Assembly (NCBI GenBank): GCA_045593825.1
Contig: JAZNXI010000156.1
Span: 1 to 14,571 of the forward strand
Direction: 5' to 3'
Length of the DNA stretch: 14,571 nucleotides
Source of the DNA: SIG299 sp045593825
GTDB lineage: Bacteria > Bacillota > Clostridia > Lachnospirales > Lachnospiraceae
Made by a program: the position numbers and the translations under genes. Below, in pieces: positions 6,575-14,288 of this stretch. Under the pieces are notes generated by a model, which was given only the letters and a program-made list of their open reading frames with translations, searched no databases and was not told the DNA's origin. The number at the start of each line of letters is the position of its first letter. Position 1 is the first letter of the stretch.

Positions 6575-7384
6575 TTATCTTGTAACAATAATGTGCTGCG
6601 GACATTTCTCAGCACACTTGCCGCATCCGTTACACTTGGAGTAATCAATCTTTGCCAGATTGTCTTCCACGGTAATGGCACCGGCTTCACACTGCTTTAC
6701 ACAAATAGAACAGCCGATACAGCCGGTCTTGCAGGCAACACGTACATCTTTGCCCTTATCCTTAGAGTTGCAGGCAACCGCCTTTGGTGCTGCATAAGGA
6801 ACCAGTTCAATAAGGTTCTTTGGACATGCGCTGACACACTTACCACAAGCAACGCAGGTCTCTTTATCTACTACAGCCACACCGTCTACTACGTGGATGG
6901 CGTCAAACTGGCAGGCATCCACACAGCTGCCGAAGCCCATACATCCGTAGCTGCAAAGCTTGTCGCCGGCGCCCGGTGCTACGATTGCCTTACGGCAGTC
7001 GTTTAAGCCATAGTAATTATATTTTCTTTCGGTTTTATCACAGGTACCGGAGCACTTAACAAAGGCAACCTTTTTATCGTCAGCACCTACTGCCTGACCC
7101 ATGATTTCACCAATCTTAGCTTTTGCTTCTGCGTTGGCAACCGGACATCCGTTTACCGGAGCCTCACCCTTTGCAATAGCTGCTGCCAGACCGTCACAGC
7201 CTGCATAACCACAGCCGCCGCAGTTGTTACCCGGCAAGCATTCTCTTACCTGGATTTCTCTTTCGTCAACTTTTACGAAGAACACCTTGCCGATGATACC
7301 AAGCGCTACACCAAGTACCAGGCCAAGCACACCAACAAAGGCGCCGCCAATGAGAACATTCTGAATATTAAATGCTAATATCAT
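6575..7384 (-). CDS. rnfB: Rnf complex subunit B, multi-cluster ferredoxin-like protein
   Basis: RnfB is the entry point for electrons from reduced ferredoxin into the Rnf complex at the cytoplasmic face. The protein has one N-terminal membrane helix (about 8-36) followed by a cysteine-rich domain with 26 Cys in 269 residues. The first cluster motif is CLPGNNCGGCGYAGC (49-63). It is followed by paired Cys at 111/115, CSYGCMGFGSCVDAC (144-158), CVACGKCVSACP (177-188), CKTGCIGCSICVKQC (218-232) and CNGCGKCAEKCP (251-262), which together suggest about five or six [4Fe-4S] clusters. This many-cluster form is typical of clostridial and acetogen RnfB. ATG 7384 is preceded by AAGGAGG nine nt upstream and lies 14 bp after rnfA. 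It is the last rnf gene of the cluster. Confidence 0.96.
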   Translation of the reverse strand: MILAFNIQNVLIGGAFVGVLGLVLGVALGIIGKVFFVKVDEREIQVRECLPGNNCGGCGYAGCDGLAAAIAKGEAPVNGCPVANAEAKAKIGEIMGQAVGADDKKVAFVKCSGTCDKTERKYNYYGLNDCRKAIVAPGAGDKLCSYGCMGFGSCVDACQFDAIHVVDGVAVVDKETCVACGKCVSACPKNLIELVPYAAPKAVACNSKDKGKDVRVACKTGCIGCSICVKQCEAGAITVEDNLAKIDYSKCNGCGKCAEKCPQHIIVTR

Positions 7385-7398
7385 TGCCCGCTACCTCC

Positions 7399-7974
7399 TT
7401 AAATAATTCCGGCAAAACCGCAGAATGCGATTGCCATGAGACCGGAAGTAATGAGAACAATCGGCATGCCCTGAAACGCCTTAGGAATATCGTTACCCTC
7501 TAAGCGTTCACGAATGCCCGCCATAATAACAATGGCAATCAGGAAGCCCACGCTGGTACCTAAGCTGTTCATCATACTTTCCGCAAATGTGGAACCGTTC
7601 TGGATGTTGGTAATTGCAACACCGAGTACGGCACAGTTTGTAGTAATCAGCGGAAGGTAAACACCGAGAGCGGAATAAATCGCCGGACTTACCTTCTTTA
7701 ACATCATTTCAATCATCTGAACCAGAGCAGCAATAACCAGAATAAATACGATGGTCTGCATGTATTCCATATGAAGCGGCACTAAAACCATGTAGTGTAC
7801 CGCAAAGGTTACCGCACTGGCAATCATAATTACGAAAATAACCGCAGCACCCATGCTGGCTGCTGTTTTCGTCTTCTTGGATACACCAAGGAACGGACAC
7901 AGACCGAGGAACTGGCTTAATACAACGTTATTAACAAGAGCAGATCCGATTAAGATAAGAATTAACTCTTTCAT
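7399..7974 (-). CDS. rnfA: Rnf complex membrane subunit A
   Basis: RnfA is an integral membrane subunit that forms a pair of inverted homologues with RnfE. The two are proposed to hold an iron-sulfur centre within the membrane that passes electrons between cytoplasmic and outer-face subunits. The protein is 191 residues, normal for the family, and almost entirely hydrophobic with about six helices. Two conserved cysteines are visible: Cys26 in FLGLCPFLG and Cys114 in LITTNCAVLG, both in the pseudo-symmetric positions expected for metal binding. Its ATG overlaps the rnfE stop by one base (TAATG) and has AAAGGAGG upstream, so translation is probably coupled. Confidence 0.96.
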   Translation of the reverse strand: MKELILILIGSALVNNVVLSQFLGLCPFLGVSKKTKTAASMGAAVIFVIMIASAVTFAVHYMVLVPLHMEYMQTIVFILVIAALVQMIEMMLKKVSPAIYSALGVYLPLITTNCAVLGVAITNIQNGSTFAESMMNSLGTSVGFLIAIVIMAGIRERLEGNDIPKAFQGMPIVLITSGLMAIAFCGFAGII

Positions 7975-8822
7975 TACTCAGTTACCTCCTTTTCTGTGTT
8001 TTCTGTTGCAGGAGCTTCTGCCTTAGCTGCCTCTTCAGCTGCCTTTTTAGCCTCAGCTGCCTTCTTGGCTTCGGCTGCCTTTCTGGCTGCTTCCGCCTTA
8101 GCTGCTACTGCTTCGGCTTCTTTGATGCCGTTGATACGGGAAATTTCTTCTCTGTTTGCTACACAAGTGCCGTCCATGCATGCCGCACAGTTTCCGCCGC
8201 AAGCCACCTTTGCACCCGGTACATTGGTTGCAGACTTTGCCTTGAATACATTCTGCAATGCAGTGAGCAGGGCAAGTACGAAGAACGCACCCGGAGCCAG
8301 GGTAAAGATTGCTGCAGGTTCATAAGCATCCGGCATAATCTGTGCACCAAAAATCTTGCCTGCACCGATTAACTCACGGACAATACCGATAGAGGTAAGG
8401 CCAAAGGTAAAACCAAGGCCCATGCCAAGACCATCAAATAAAGATACTACCGGACCGTTAACATAAGCAAAAGCTTCCGCACGGCCTAAAATAATACAGT
8501 TTACAACAATTAAAGGAATGTAGAGACCCAGGCTCTCATTCAACGCCGGCAGATATGCTTTCAGAAGCATTTCTACAATAGTAACGAAGGTTGCTACTAC
8601 TACAATAAACGCCGGAATACGGACCTTATCCGGAATAACCTTGCGGATAAGGGAAATAAACAGATTGGACAGCGCTAAAACCGCTGTGGTTGTCAGACCC
8701 ATGCCAAGACCGTTACTTGCGGAGGAAGTTACCGCAAGGGTTGGACACATACCAAGCATCAGCACGAAAGTCGGGTTTTCTTTGAAGAGTCCGTTAAAGA
8801 ACTGCTTAAAACATTTTCCCAT
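7974..8822 (-). CDS. rnfE: Rnf complex membrane subunit E with unusual cysteine motif and Ala/Lys/Glu tail
   Basis: Residues 1-195 are a normal RnfE, the membrane partner of RnfA, with about six helices. The paired cysteines are Cys26 in LGMCPTLAV and Cys109 in LIVVNCIILGRAEAFA. At 282 residues the protein is longer than the usual 195-235. The extra part begins around residue 200 with four cysteines (208, 212, 215, 220; spacing C-x3-C-x2-C-x4-C). It continues into a hydrophilic tail rich in Ala, Lys and Glu (about 235-282), including three AKKAAE-type units likely to form one long charged helix. The tail should be on the cytoplasmic side if topology is standard; this is inference. Start ATG 8822 overlaps the rnfG stop (TAATG) with AGGAGG upstream. 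Identity is secure; the role of the tail is unknown. Confidence 0.95.
   Translation of the reverse strand: MGKCFKQFFNGLFKENPTFVLMLGMCPTLAVTSSASNGLGMGLTTTAVLALSNLFISLIRKVIPDKVRIPAFIVVVATFVTIVEMLLKAYLPALNESLGLYIPLIVVNCIILGRAEAFAYVNGPVVSLFDGLGMGLGFTFGLTSIGIVRELIGAGKIFGAQIMPDAYEPAAIFTLAPGAFFVLALLTALQNVFKAKSATNVPGAKVACGGNCAACMDGTCVANREEISRINGIKEAEAVAAKAEAARKAAEAKKAAEAKKAAEEAAKAEAPATENTEKEVTE
8034..8087 (-). repeat. Three 18-bp tandem repeats in the rnfE tail
   Basis: Three consecutive 18-bp units (8087-8070, 8069-8052, 8051-8034) encode ARKAAE, AKKAAE and AKKAAE. The copies differ at a few positions, mostly synonymous. A fourth, degraded unit may precede them at 8105-8088. The array could expand or shrink between strains. 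Confidence 0.85.
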
Positions 8823-9460
8823 TAGTTCGCACCTCCTAATCTGGTCTGAAGTTCTTTCATAAAGCAGATACCTGCGTTGACACCCTTGATAACACCGTCG
8901 GTGGTGAAGGTAGCACCACTGATGGCATTGATTTCGCCGTCACCGGCACCGCTCTTTACGGAAACAAGCTGGTCTGCCTTGTTGCCCGCAAACTGATCTT
9001 TAAATGCAGGTTCATCTGCTTTCATACCGATACCCGGAGTTTCCTTAATGGAGAGGAACGCAAGGCCGGTAACTACGCCTTCTGTGTTATAACCGAAAGT
9101 AAGAGTCATAACGTCATATGCCTTTAAGGTAACGGATGCCACATAACCGATATGATTACCGGAGGCATCATTTACCAGACATACTTCATCTAAGGTCACA
9201 TTGGAGAAACCGCCATTTGTTAAAATGGTCTCTGTTTCTTCCATTGCTTTTGCTAAAACTTCATTACCGGATGCCTCAATAATCTGCTCTGCCTCAGGGA
9301 ATACTTCTCTATAGGCTTCTGCCTTTGCTTCTGCTGCCAGCTGGGCGATTCTGTCTTTGGTAAGCTCATTGACAAAACCAAGGGCCAGCGCAGCAATCAG
9401 GGAAATTGCGCAAAGAATAAGGGCATCCTTAATCATGCTTTGTTTCTTTTTCTTAGCCAT
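8822..9460 (-). CDS. rnfG: Rnf complex subunit G, covalent FMN protein
   Basis: RnfG is anchored by one N-terminal helix (about 11-31, after a KKKK stretch) and carries an FMN joined to a threonine by a phosphodiester bond. It relays electrons on the outer face of the membrane. The flavinylation motif is NAISGATFTT (178-187), with Thr184 the expected acceptor; the usual Asp at the start of the motif is Asn178. A second typical stretch, KETPGIGMKADEPAF (139-153), matches the FMN-binding domain. The length of 212 is normal. Start ATG 9460 overlaps the rnfD stop by one base with AGGAGG upstream. No gene for the flavin transferase ApbE is in the window, so it must be encoded elsewhere. Confidence 0.96.
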   Translation of the reverse strand: MAKKKKQSMIKDALILCAISLIAALALGFVNELTKDRIAQLAAEAKAEAYREVFPEAEQIIEASGNEVLAKAMEETETILTNGGFSNVTLDEVCLVNDASGNHIGYVASVTLKAYDVMTLTFGYNTEGVVTGLAFLSIKETPGIGMKADEPAFKDQFAGNKADQLVSVKSGAGDGEINAISGATFTTDGVIKGVNAGICFMKELQTRLGGAN

Positions 9461-10437
9461 TACTTGAGACCTCCTTTCCCAAACGGTCTAGGCATGGTCA
9501 TCTTTTCAATTAACGGTACCAACAGGTTTGCAATAATGATGGCATAGGAAACGCCCTCTGCATTGTTGCCGTAGAAACGGAAAATACCGGTAAGAATACC
9601 AAGTAAAATACCAAAAACAATCTGACCGCCCTTGGTAATAGGGGAAGTAACATAGTCCGTTGCCATGAAGAATGCACCGAGCATTAAACCGCCGGTACAA
9701 AGCTGGCAGGCAAGAAAGTAAAAGTCAAAGCCATGTCCGCCCAGTAAAAGTACAAATACGGAGAAGGTTAACAGGTACGTAAACGGAATACGCAGGGAAA
9801 TTACTTTGCGGTATACCATGTAAGCCGCACCCAGTAAAATCATGGCAGCACTTGTTTCACCGATAACGCCGCCGGTAAAACCAAAGAATGCATCAAACAG
9901 GCTGATGGTTTCGCCTGCCTTTAATGCAGCCAGAGGAGTGGCACCGGAGATACCGTCTACGGAAGCCGCACCATAATTTAAAATGGCATTGCCTACCTTC
10001 TGCGGAATAGCAAAGGTGTTCATGCGCTCTGCATAACATAAGAACAGGAAGCATCTGGCACCGAGAGCCGGATTCATAAAGTTCTGGCCAAGACCGCCAA
10101 ATACCTGCTTTACAACTAAAATTGCAAATACACTGCCCACTACAGGAATCCAAAGCGGAACTGTAGGCGGCATATTCATACCGATTAACATACCGGTAAC
10201 AATGGCGCTGCACTCATAAGGGCCCTGCTGTTTCTTCATAAGGCGCAGGTAAATATATTCTGTTGCAGCACAGGTTAATGTGGAAACCAGTAAAATCAGC
10301 AGGGCACGAAGACCGAACTGATATACACCAAGGGCGCAGGCCGGCATTAAAGCAATGGCTACGTCACGCATAATGGTGGAAGTTGTAGCTCCGCTTCTGA
10401 TATGTGGAGAAGCAGATACATTATACATTTTTGACAT
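9460..10437 (-). CDS. rnfD: Rnf complex membrane subunit D, covalent FMN protein
   Basis: RnfD is the large membrane subunit, related to NqrB, that is thought to form the ion channel of the complex. The 325-residue protein has about nine or ten hydrophobic segments. The motif DGISGATPLAALK (161-173) gives Thr167 as the covalent FMN acceptor. GGLGQNFMNPALGARCFL (114-131) is the conserved block found in NqrB/RnfD. ATG 10437 is preceded by AAAGGAG and lies 15 bp after rnfC. Whether Na+ or H+ is pumped cannot be read from the sequence. Confidence 0.96.
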   Translation of the reverse strand: MSKMYNVSASPHIRSGATTSTIMRDVAIALMPACALGVYQFGLRALLILLVSTLTCAATEYIYLRLMKKQQGPYECSAIVTGMLIGMNMPPTVPLWIPVVGSVFAILVVKQVFGGLGQNFMNPALGARCFLFLCYAERMNTFAIPQKVGNAILNYGAASVDGISGATPLAALKAGETISLFDAFFGFTGGVIGETSAAMILLGAAYMVYRKVISLRIPFTYLLTFSVFVLLLGGHGFDFYFLACQLCTGGLMLGAFFMATDYVTSPITKGGQIVFGILLGILTGIFRFYGNNAEGVSYAIIIANLLVPLIEKMTMPRPFGKGGLK

Positions 10438-10452
10438 AATCCCTTCTCCTTT

Positions 10453-11775
10453 CTATTTCTTTCTGCGGGCATCTAATACAGCACGTCTGGTCTGCTTAAA
10501 CGCCTGGGTCAGACGTCTGCCTGCCGGACAAACATAGGTACAGCTGCCGCATTCATAGCATTCCATACCCCCCAGCTTTTCATATGCTTCGTTATCAAAC
10601 AATCTTGCCGCAATTTCCATTTTCTGCGGAACCAGATGGCTAGGACATGCTGCCACGCAACGGCCGCAACGGATACATGGGGAAGACTCTGTAAGTTCTA
10701 CCTCATCCTCAGCAAAAGCAAGGATAGCGGAGGAAGTCTTCTGCACCGGCACATCTAACGTATACATGGCAGTTCCCATCATAGGACCGCCGGAAATAAT
10801 CTTCTTTGGTTCGCCTACCAGACCGCCGGCAGCTTCTACCACTTCAGCGTGGCTGGTACCGATTGGCACATTGAAGTTCTGCGGTTCCTTTACGGAATCT
10901 CCGCTGACGGTAACAATACGGCGTACCAGCGGAATGTTTTCTGCCACCGCACGGTAAATGGCACAAATGGTATCTACATTCTGTACAATGCATCCCACAT
11001 CTGCCGGAAGCATGGTGGAGTTAAACTGTCTACCTACCGCTGCATAAACCAGATTACGCTCCGCACCCTGCGGATATTTTGCCTTTAATACCTTAATGCT
11101 GATATTCTTATCATTTTTAATAAGCTCATTTAACACAGCAACTGCTGCCGGCTTATTGTTCTCGATGCAGATAAGACCTTCTGCATCCGGGAACAGGGAA
11201 AGCGCAATACGCAAACCGCCCACCAGCTTTTCCGGCTCCTCTAACATTTCACGGTAGTCGGAGGTAAGGTATGGTTCACACTCTGCCGCATTTACCAAAA
11301 TATACTCAATATCGTTAGGATTCTTTGGAGTCAGTTTTACATGGGTTGGGAAACCTGCGCCACCCATACCTACAATACCTGCCTCCTTGATGATGTCACG
11401 GATTTCCTGTGGAGTCAGATTTTTATAATCTCTCTTTTCACCGAAGCCCGGTACTGTCTTGTATTCCCCGTCATTATCAATTACTACAGACAACACCTTG
11501 GCACCGGATACGGTTTGTCTTGGCTCGATGGCCTTTACCGTACCGGAAACAGAGCTGATAATGTTGGCGGATACAAAGCCGCCTGCCTCACCAATACACT
11601 GGCCCACCAGCACCGCATCCCCTACTGCCACCACCGGGTTTGCAGGAGCACCGATGTGCTGTGCCATTGGGAACACCATTTCGCTCTTAGGCTCAAGCCT
11701 TACTATCGGCTTGTCTTTGGACAGCCCTTTTCCATCCCACGGATGAACGCCGCCGGAAAATGTTCCTCTTCCCAT
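10453..11775 (-). CDS. rnfC: Rnf complex subunit C, NADH-binding iron-sulfur flavoprotein
   Basis: RnfC is the cytoplasmic subunit where NAD+ is reduced, or NADH oxidised. The 440-residue protein has an N-terminal barrel-like domain, then the FMN/NADH-binding region related to complex I NuoF, with GIVGMGGAGFPTHVKL (133-148), NAAECEPYL (162-170) and KAKYPQGAE. Near the C-terminus are two [4Fe-4S] motifs, CIRCGRCVAACP (367-378) and CYECGSCTYVCP (406-417). This is the compact form without the long Ala-rich C-terminal repeats of many proteobacterial RnfC proteins. ATG 11775 has AGAAGG eight nt upstream. It is the first gene of the rnfCDGEAB order typical of clostridia. Confidence 0.96.
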   Translation of the reverse strand: MGRGTFSGGVHPWDGKGLSKDKPIVRLEPKSEMVFPMAQHIGAPANPVVAVGDAVLVGQCIGEAGGFVSANIISSVSGTVKAIEPRQTVSGAKVLSVVIDNDGEYKTVPGFGEKRDYKNLTPQEIRDIIKEAGIVGMGGAGFPTHVKLTPKNPNDIEYILVNAAECEPYLTSDYREMLEEPEKLVGGLRIALSLFPDAEGLICIENNKPAAVAVLNELIKNDKNISIKVLKAKYPQGAERNLVYAAVGRQFNSTMLPADVGCIVQNVDTICAIYRAVAENIPLVRRIVTVSGDSVKEPQNFNVPIGTSHAEVVEAAGGLVGEPKKIISGGPMMGTAMYTLDVPVQKTSSAILAFAEDEVELTESSPCIRCGRCVAACPSHLVPQKMEIAARLFDNEAYEKLGGMECYECGSCTYVCPAGRRLTQAFKQTRRAVLDARRKK

Positions 11776-11838
11776 TTGCTATACCTTCTTTCTCTATTTT
11801 TCATTTCCTTTATAAAACTTTTCTTACTACGTCTTCCT

Positions 11839-11866
11839 AATTGTATCATAAACCGACAATTTATGA
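11839..11866 (-). promoter_or_regulatory. Overlapping inverted repeats at the rnfC promoter, possible operator
   Basis: Two dyads overlap the -10 box and spacer: TCATAAA/TTTATGA (11866-11860 and 11852-11846, 7-bp arms, 7-nt gap) and AATTGT/ACAATT (11861-11856 and 11844-11839, 11-nt gap). A repressor bound here would block RNA polymerase. I cannot name the regulator. Confidence 0.4.
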
Positions 11867-11869
11867 AAG
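11840..11869 (-). promoter_or_regulatory. Extended -10 promoter of rnfC
   Basis: On the minus strand TGATACAAT (11848-11840) is an extended -10 element. The best -35 is weak: CTTTCA (11869-11864) at an 18-nt spacing. The expected start near 11833 gives a leader of about 57 nt before rnfC. The promoter lies in the only gap above 100 bp between the peptidase and rnf genes. Confidence 0.62.
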
Positions 11870-11909
11870 TGCTTTCTTACACATTTTTTTAGGAATCTAC
11901 TGGCTTTTT

Positions 11910-13139
11910 TTACTTATTTGGCTTTCTTTTTCTTGTTAAATAATAGTCAAGCTCTTCCTTCATTTTTTCCGGAATTTCACGGTCCACCGGACAGCGTTTT
12001 GCGTTAGCCATAACGTCCACAAATTTTGCAATAAATTCAATGTCCTTTTCCATATGTTCCATCTTCATAACCTTCATGGTGTCATAGCTGTTGTGGATGG
12101 TGGCGGTGTTGTTTGGTGCAATTCTTGCAAAGGAAACCGCAGGAACGCCCTTGTCCGCAAACGGAGTGGAGTCACTGGAATATACATCCTGACGGGCTGT
12201 GATGCCAAAGCCTTCCACACTGCCAAAATACTGGATATAATGCACCAGCTTTTCTTCGGAGGTACAGCAGGCAATAAACTTACCCATGATACAGCCAATC
12301 ATATCCAGATTAACATTTAATACAACCTTCTTTAATTCCTCTTCATGAGCCGCACAATACGCCTTGGAACCAAGAAGACCACGTTCTTCGGAGCCGCACC
12401 AGATAAAGCGGAGACCATAGCGGTGTTTTGTATTGATAAATTTTTCAACAAGGCCCAATAAGCCCACACTTCCGGACATATTGTCGTAAGCCCCCTGGGA
12501 AAGGGAAGTAGAATCATAATGGGCAGTCAGTACAATATATTCGTCAGTCTCACCCGGCAGGTCTAATACCACATTGGTGGACTTACCCTTCTTTTCCTTC
12601 TGCTTTAATACAATCTTAGCTGTTTTTGCTTCGCTGTTGATAATTTCTATTGCACTCTTCGCATTAATATTCACACCAAGAAGCTTGTTGCCGTTGCTTA
12701 CATGAGGGCGCAGCTCTCTCTGGTCAATATCCTCGTCCACATAATTGGCATTGCCGTCGTAGGTAATAAAACCAACCGCGCCGTTTTCTAAAATATCCTG
12801 ATAAATCCAGTAACCGAGATATCCGTCAATCATGACGATTTTGCCCTTGCAATCAGCAAGAGAACACTTATCGGTACTCGGAAGATAGTAAAGCGGAGCC
12901 TCCACTTCGCCGGAGCCCGCCAGCTTGTAACCCTTACAGGTAATTTCCTTTCCGTCTACGAAAAGCTTTGCTTCTTCTATATCGGCCACCTGTACTTCAA
13001 AGCTTTCCAAGGTTGCCTTTCCGCCCAGCTTTTTACACTGCTCCTTTAAGTATTTGGCACACTGAAGCTCCTCCTTGCTGCCGCCGGTACGGATGTAAGC
13101 GGTATCAATAAAATACTGTTCCAACTGTTTTGTGTTCAT
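11910..13139 (-). CDS. M28-family zinc aminopeptidase/peptidase with PA-like insert, cytoplasmic
   Basis: The protein belongs to the M28 co-catalytic zinc peptidases and probably trims peptides or acts as an aminopeptidase. From ATG 13139 it has 409 residues. Visible active-site motifs are LTAHYDST (His207, Asp209), AYDNMSGS (bridging Asp219), CGSEERGLLGS (Glu251 as base, Glu252 as ligand), NVNLDMIG (Asp279) and TIHNSYDT (His349). A PA-like insert covers about residues 80-170. There is no signal peptide, and the many free cysteines also suggest a cytoplasmic enzyme, whereas many M28 members are secreted. The longer reading from 13184 is less likely: it overlaps the upstream gene and its AAAGG is only three nt from the ATG, while ATG 13139 has AAAGGG ten nt upstream. 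It lies 25 bp after the exporter gene, in one operon. Confidence 0.92.
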   Translation of the reverse strand: MNTKQLEQYFIDTAYIRTGGSKEELQCAKYLKEQCKKLGGKATLESFEVQVADIEEAKLFVDGKEITCKGYKLAGSGEVEAPLYYLPSTDKCSLADCKGKIVMIDGYLGYWIYQDILENGAVGFITYDGNANYVDEDIDQRELRPHVSNGNKLLGVNINAKSAIEIINSEAKTAKIVLKQKEKKGKSTNVVLDLPGETDEYIVLTAHYDSTSLSQGAYDNMSGSVGLLGLVEKFINTKHRYGLRFIWCGSEERGLLGSKAYCAAHEEELKKVVLNVNLDMIGCIMGKFIACCTSEEKLVHYIQYFGSVEGFGITARQDVYSSDSTPFADKGVPAVSFARIAPNNTATIHNSYDTMKVMKMEHMEKDIEFIAKFVDVMANAKRCPVDREIPEKMKEELDYYLTRKRKPNK

Positions 13140-13164
13140 GATTGTAAATCCCTTTCTTAATGTT

Positions 13165-14184
13165 TTATTTGATAAATGATTCACCTTTATATTTCTCGTC
13201 CAAATTGTCTACAAAGCGCTTTTTAATCAGCAAGAAGTCCTCCATATCCATGAGGACATGATACAAAATCGCTCTGCTTTCAAATTCATCCCTGGATTTT
13301 GGAAGCTCCTGCTCTTTCATATGGGCAAGAATGCTGTACAGCCGCTCCAGCTGCATATCCAAAACCATCATTTTTCCGATACTTTCCGTAACAAAGTCCA
13401 TGAATTCCGCAATAATTTCTGCCTGCTCCGGCATGGACTGCATTTTTCTCATTTCGTAATGCAGACTGTGCAGCTCATCAATCTGCAGCAGGCGCATTTC
13501 AAAATAATCGATATAATATTCCGGATGCTTGGAAAAGGAATTATTGTTGTACTCGTAGGCATCTTCAATACAGTCCTTAATCTTTGCCTCCAACTGATTA
13601 ATGTCATCCCAAACGCTGTGCTTCAGCGGTTCTTTCCGAAGATAATCTGCCATATGGGCAAGAATTTCCCTCAACCGGTCTTCCACATACTGCATGTCCT
13701 GCAGCACCTTCTTCTGCGTGCCGGTGTTGTTACTGTAAAGGCTTAATACCACTGCAATGGTAATACCGATTAAAAGCAGTGCAAACTCGTTGAGAATAAA
13801 CTGCGGGCTAAAATCCGCTTCCGTAAAAAAGTGGGCTCCGATAACCGCATTGACGGAAATGGTTGCGCCCCAGCCCATGGCTTCACAAAAGAACACCATA
13901 ATAAGAACAAACACGCCGTATTCCAGCCAGCCGCCGCCCAAGTGATTAAACACCAGAAAACAGACAACCACCGTAAACAAAAAGGTCACCACCCGGTACA
14001 ACGACAATCGGATAGTTTCCCATTTGGTTGTCAGAATTGTCAGCAAGGTAATAGTTCCCGCAAAAATATCATATTTCAAGTTCAGAAGATTCGCCAGAAT
14101 AATGGCCAGACCGCTTCCGATAGCGATTTTTAAAGACTTACTGCAAATGCGTTTGAAACGCTTTTTATCTTTTATAAATTTCAT
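13165..14184 (-). CDS. Aromatic acid exporter family (ArAE/FUSC-like) membrane protein
   Basis: The protein resembles the Gram-positive YqjA-type branch of the aromatic acid exporter family, thought to export aromatic or other organic acids; the substrate is unknown. The 339 residues divide into a membrane half with about six hydrophobic segments (18-36, 38-54, 63-81, 88-105, 108-120, 131-151) and a cytoplasmic helical half (about 155-339) matching the family's C-terminal domain. FAGTITLLTILTTKWET (41-57), the stretch between the second and third helices, and AMGWGATISVNAVIGAHF (102-119) are the most family-like segments. ATG 14184 has AGGGAG five nt upstream. It is the first gene after the spoIIID terminator and probably shares a transcript with the M28 peptidase. 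Confidence 0.87.
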   Translation of the reverse strand: MKFIKDKKRFKRICSKSLKIAIGSGLAIILANLLNLKYDIFAGTITLLTILTTKWETIRLSLYRVVTFLFTVVVCFLVFNHLGGGWLEYGVFVLIMVFFCEAMGWGATISVNAVIGAHFFTEADFSPQFILNEFALLLIGITIAVVLSLYSNNTGTQKKVLQDMQYVEDRLREILAHMADYLRKEPLKHSVWDDINQLEAKIKDCIEDAYEYNNNSFSKHPEYYIDYFEMRLLQIDELHSLHYEMRKMQSMPEQAEIIAEFMDFVTESIGKMMVLDMQLERLYSILAHMKEQELPKSRDEFESRAILYHVLMDMEDFLLIKKRFVDNLDEKYKGESFIK

Positions 14185-14214
14185 GGAGCCTCCCTATTGT
14201 CATGCTTTGCTCCT

Positions 14215-14243
14215 ATTTTATCATTTTTTGCCCATTTCTTCAA
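14215..14243 (-). promoter_or_regulatory. Strong sigma-A promoter of the exporter/peptidase operon
   Basis: On the minus strand TTGAAG (14243-14238), a 17-nt spacer and TAAAAT (14220-14215), with an extended TG before the -10 box (TGATAAAAT). It begins only a few bases after the spoIIID terminator. The expected start near 14208 gives a leader of about 24 nt. Confidence 0.8.
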
Positions 14244-14247
14244 TAGC

Positions 14248-14288
14248 ACAAAAATGGCCGACACGCACTTACGCATCGACCATTTTTT
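14248..14288 (-). terminator. Long hairpin terminator after spoIIID
   Basis: The minus-strand RNA folds into a continuous stem of about 17 bp: AAAAATGG/CCATTTTT at the base (14287-14280 with 14257-14250), then a U-G pair, CGA/TCG, and five more pairs with several G-U wobbles around an AAGU loop. The wobbles become A-C mismatches in the plus-strand RNA, so the element is made for minus-strand transcripts. The U-tract is UUUUU, within the base of the stem. Confidence 0.88.

Noticed and set aside
7996..8325. Plus-strand open frame encoding an Ala/Phe-rich repeat protein
   Set aside because: It is the mirror of the rnfE tail repeats, has no ribosome binding site of quality, and lies opposite a secure gene.
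11839..11861. Rex operator at the rnfC promoter
   Set aside because: The TTGT and ACAA half-sites are 11 nt apart rather than 10 and the inner TAA/TTA bases are missing, so it does not match the usual Rex site.
13258..13746. Plus-strand open frame of 162 codons
   Set aside because: It lies wholly within the exporter gene on the other strand, shows no family resemblance and has no promoter or ribosome binding site.
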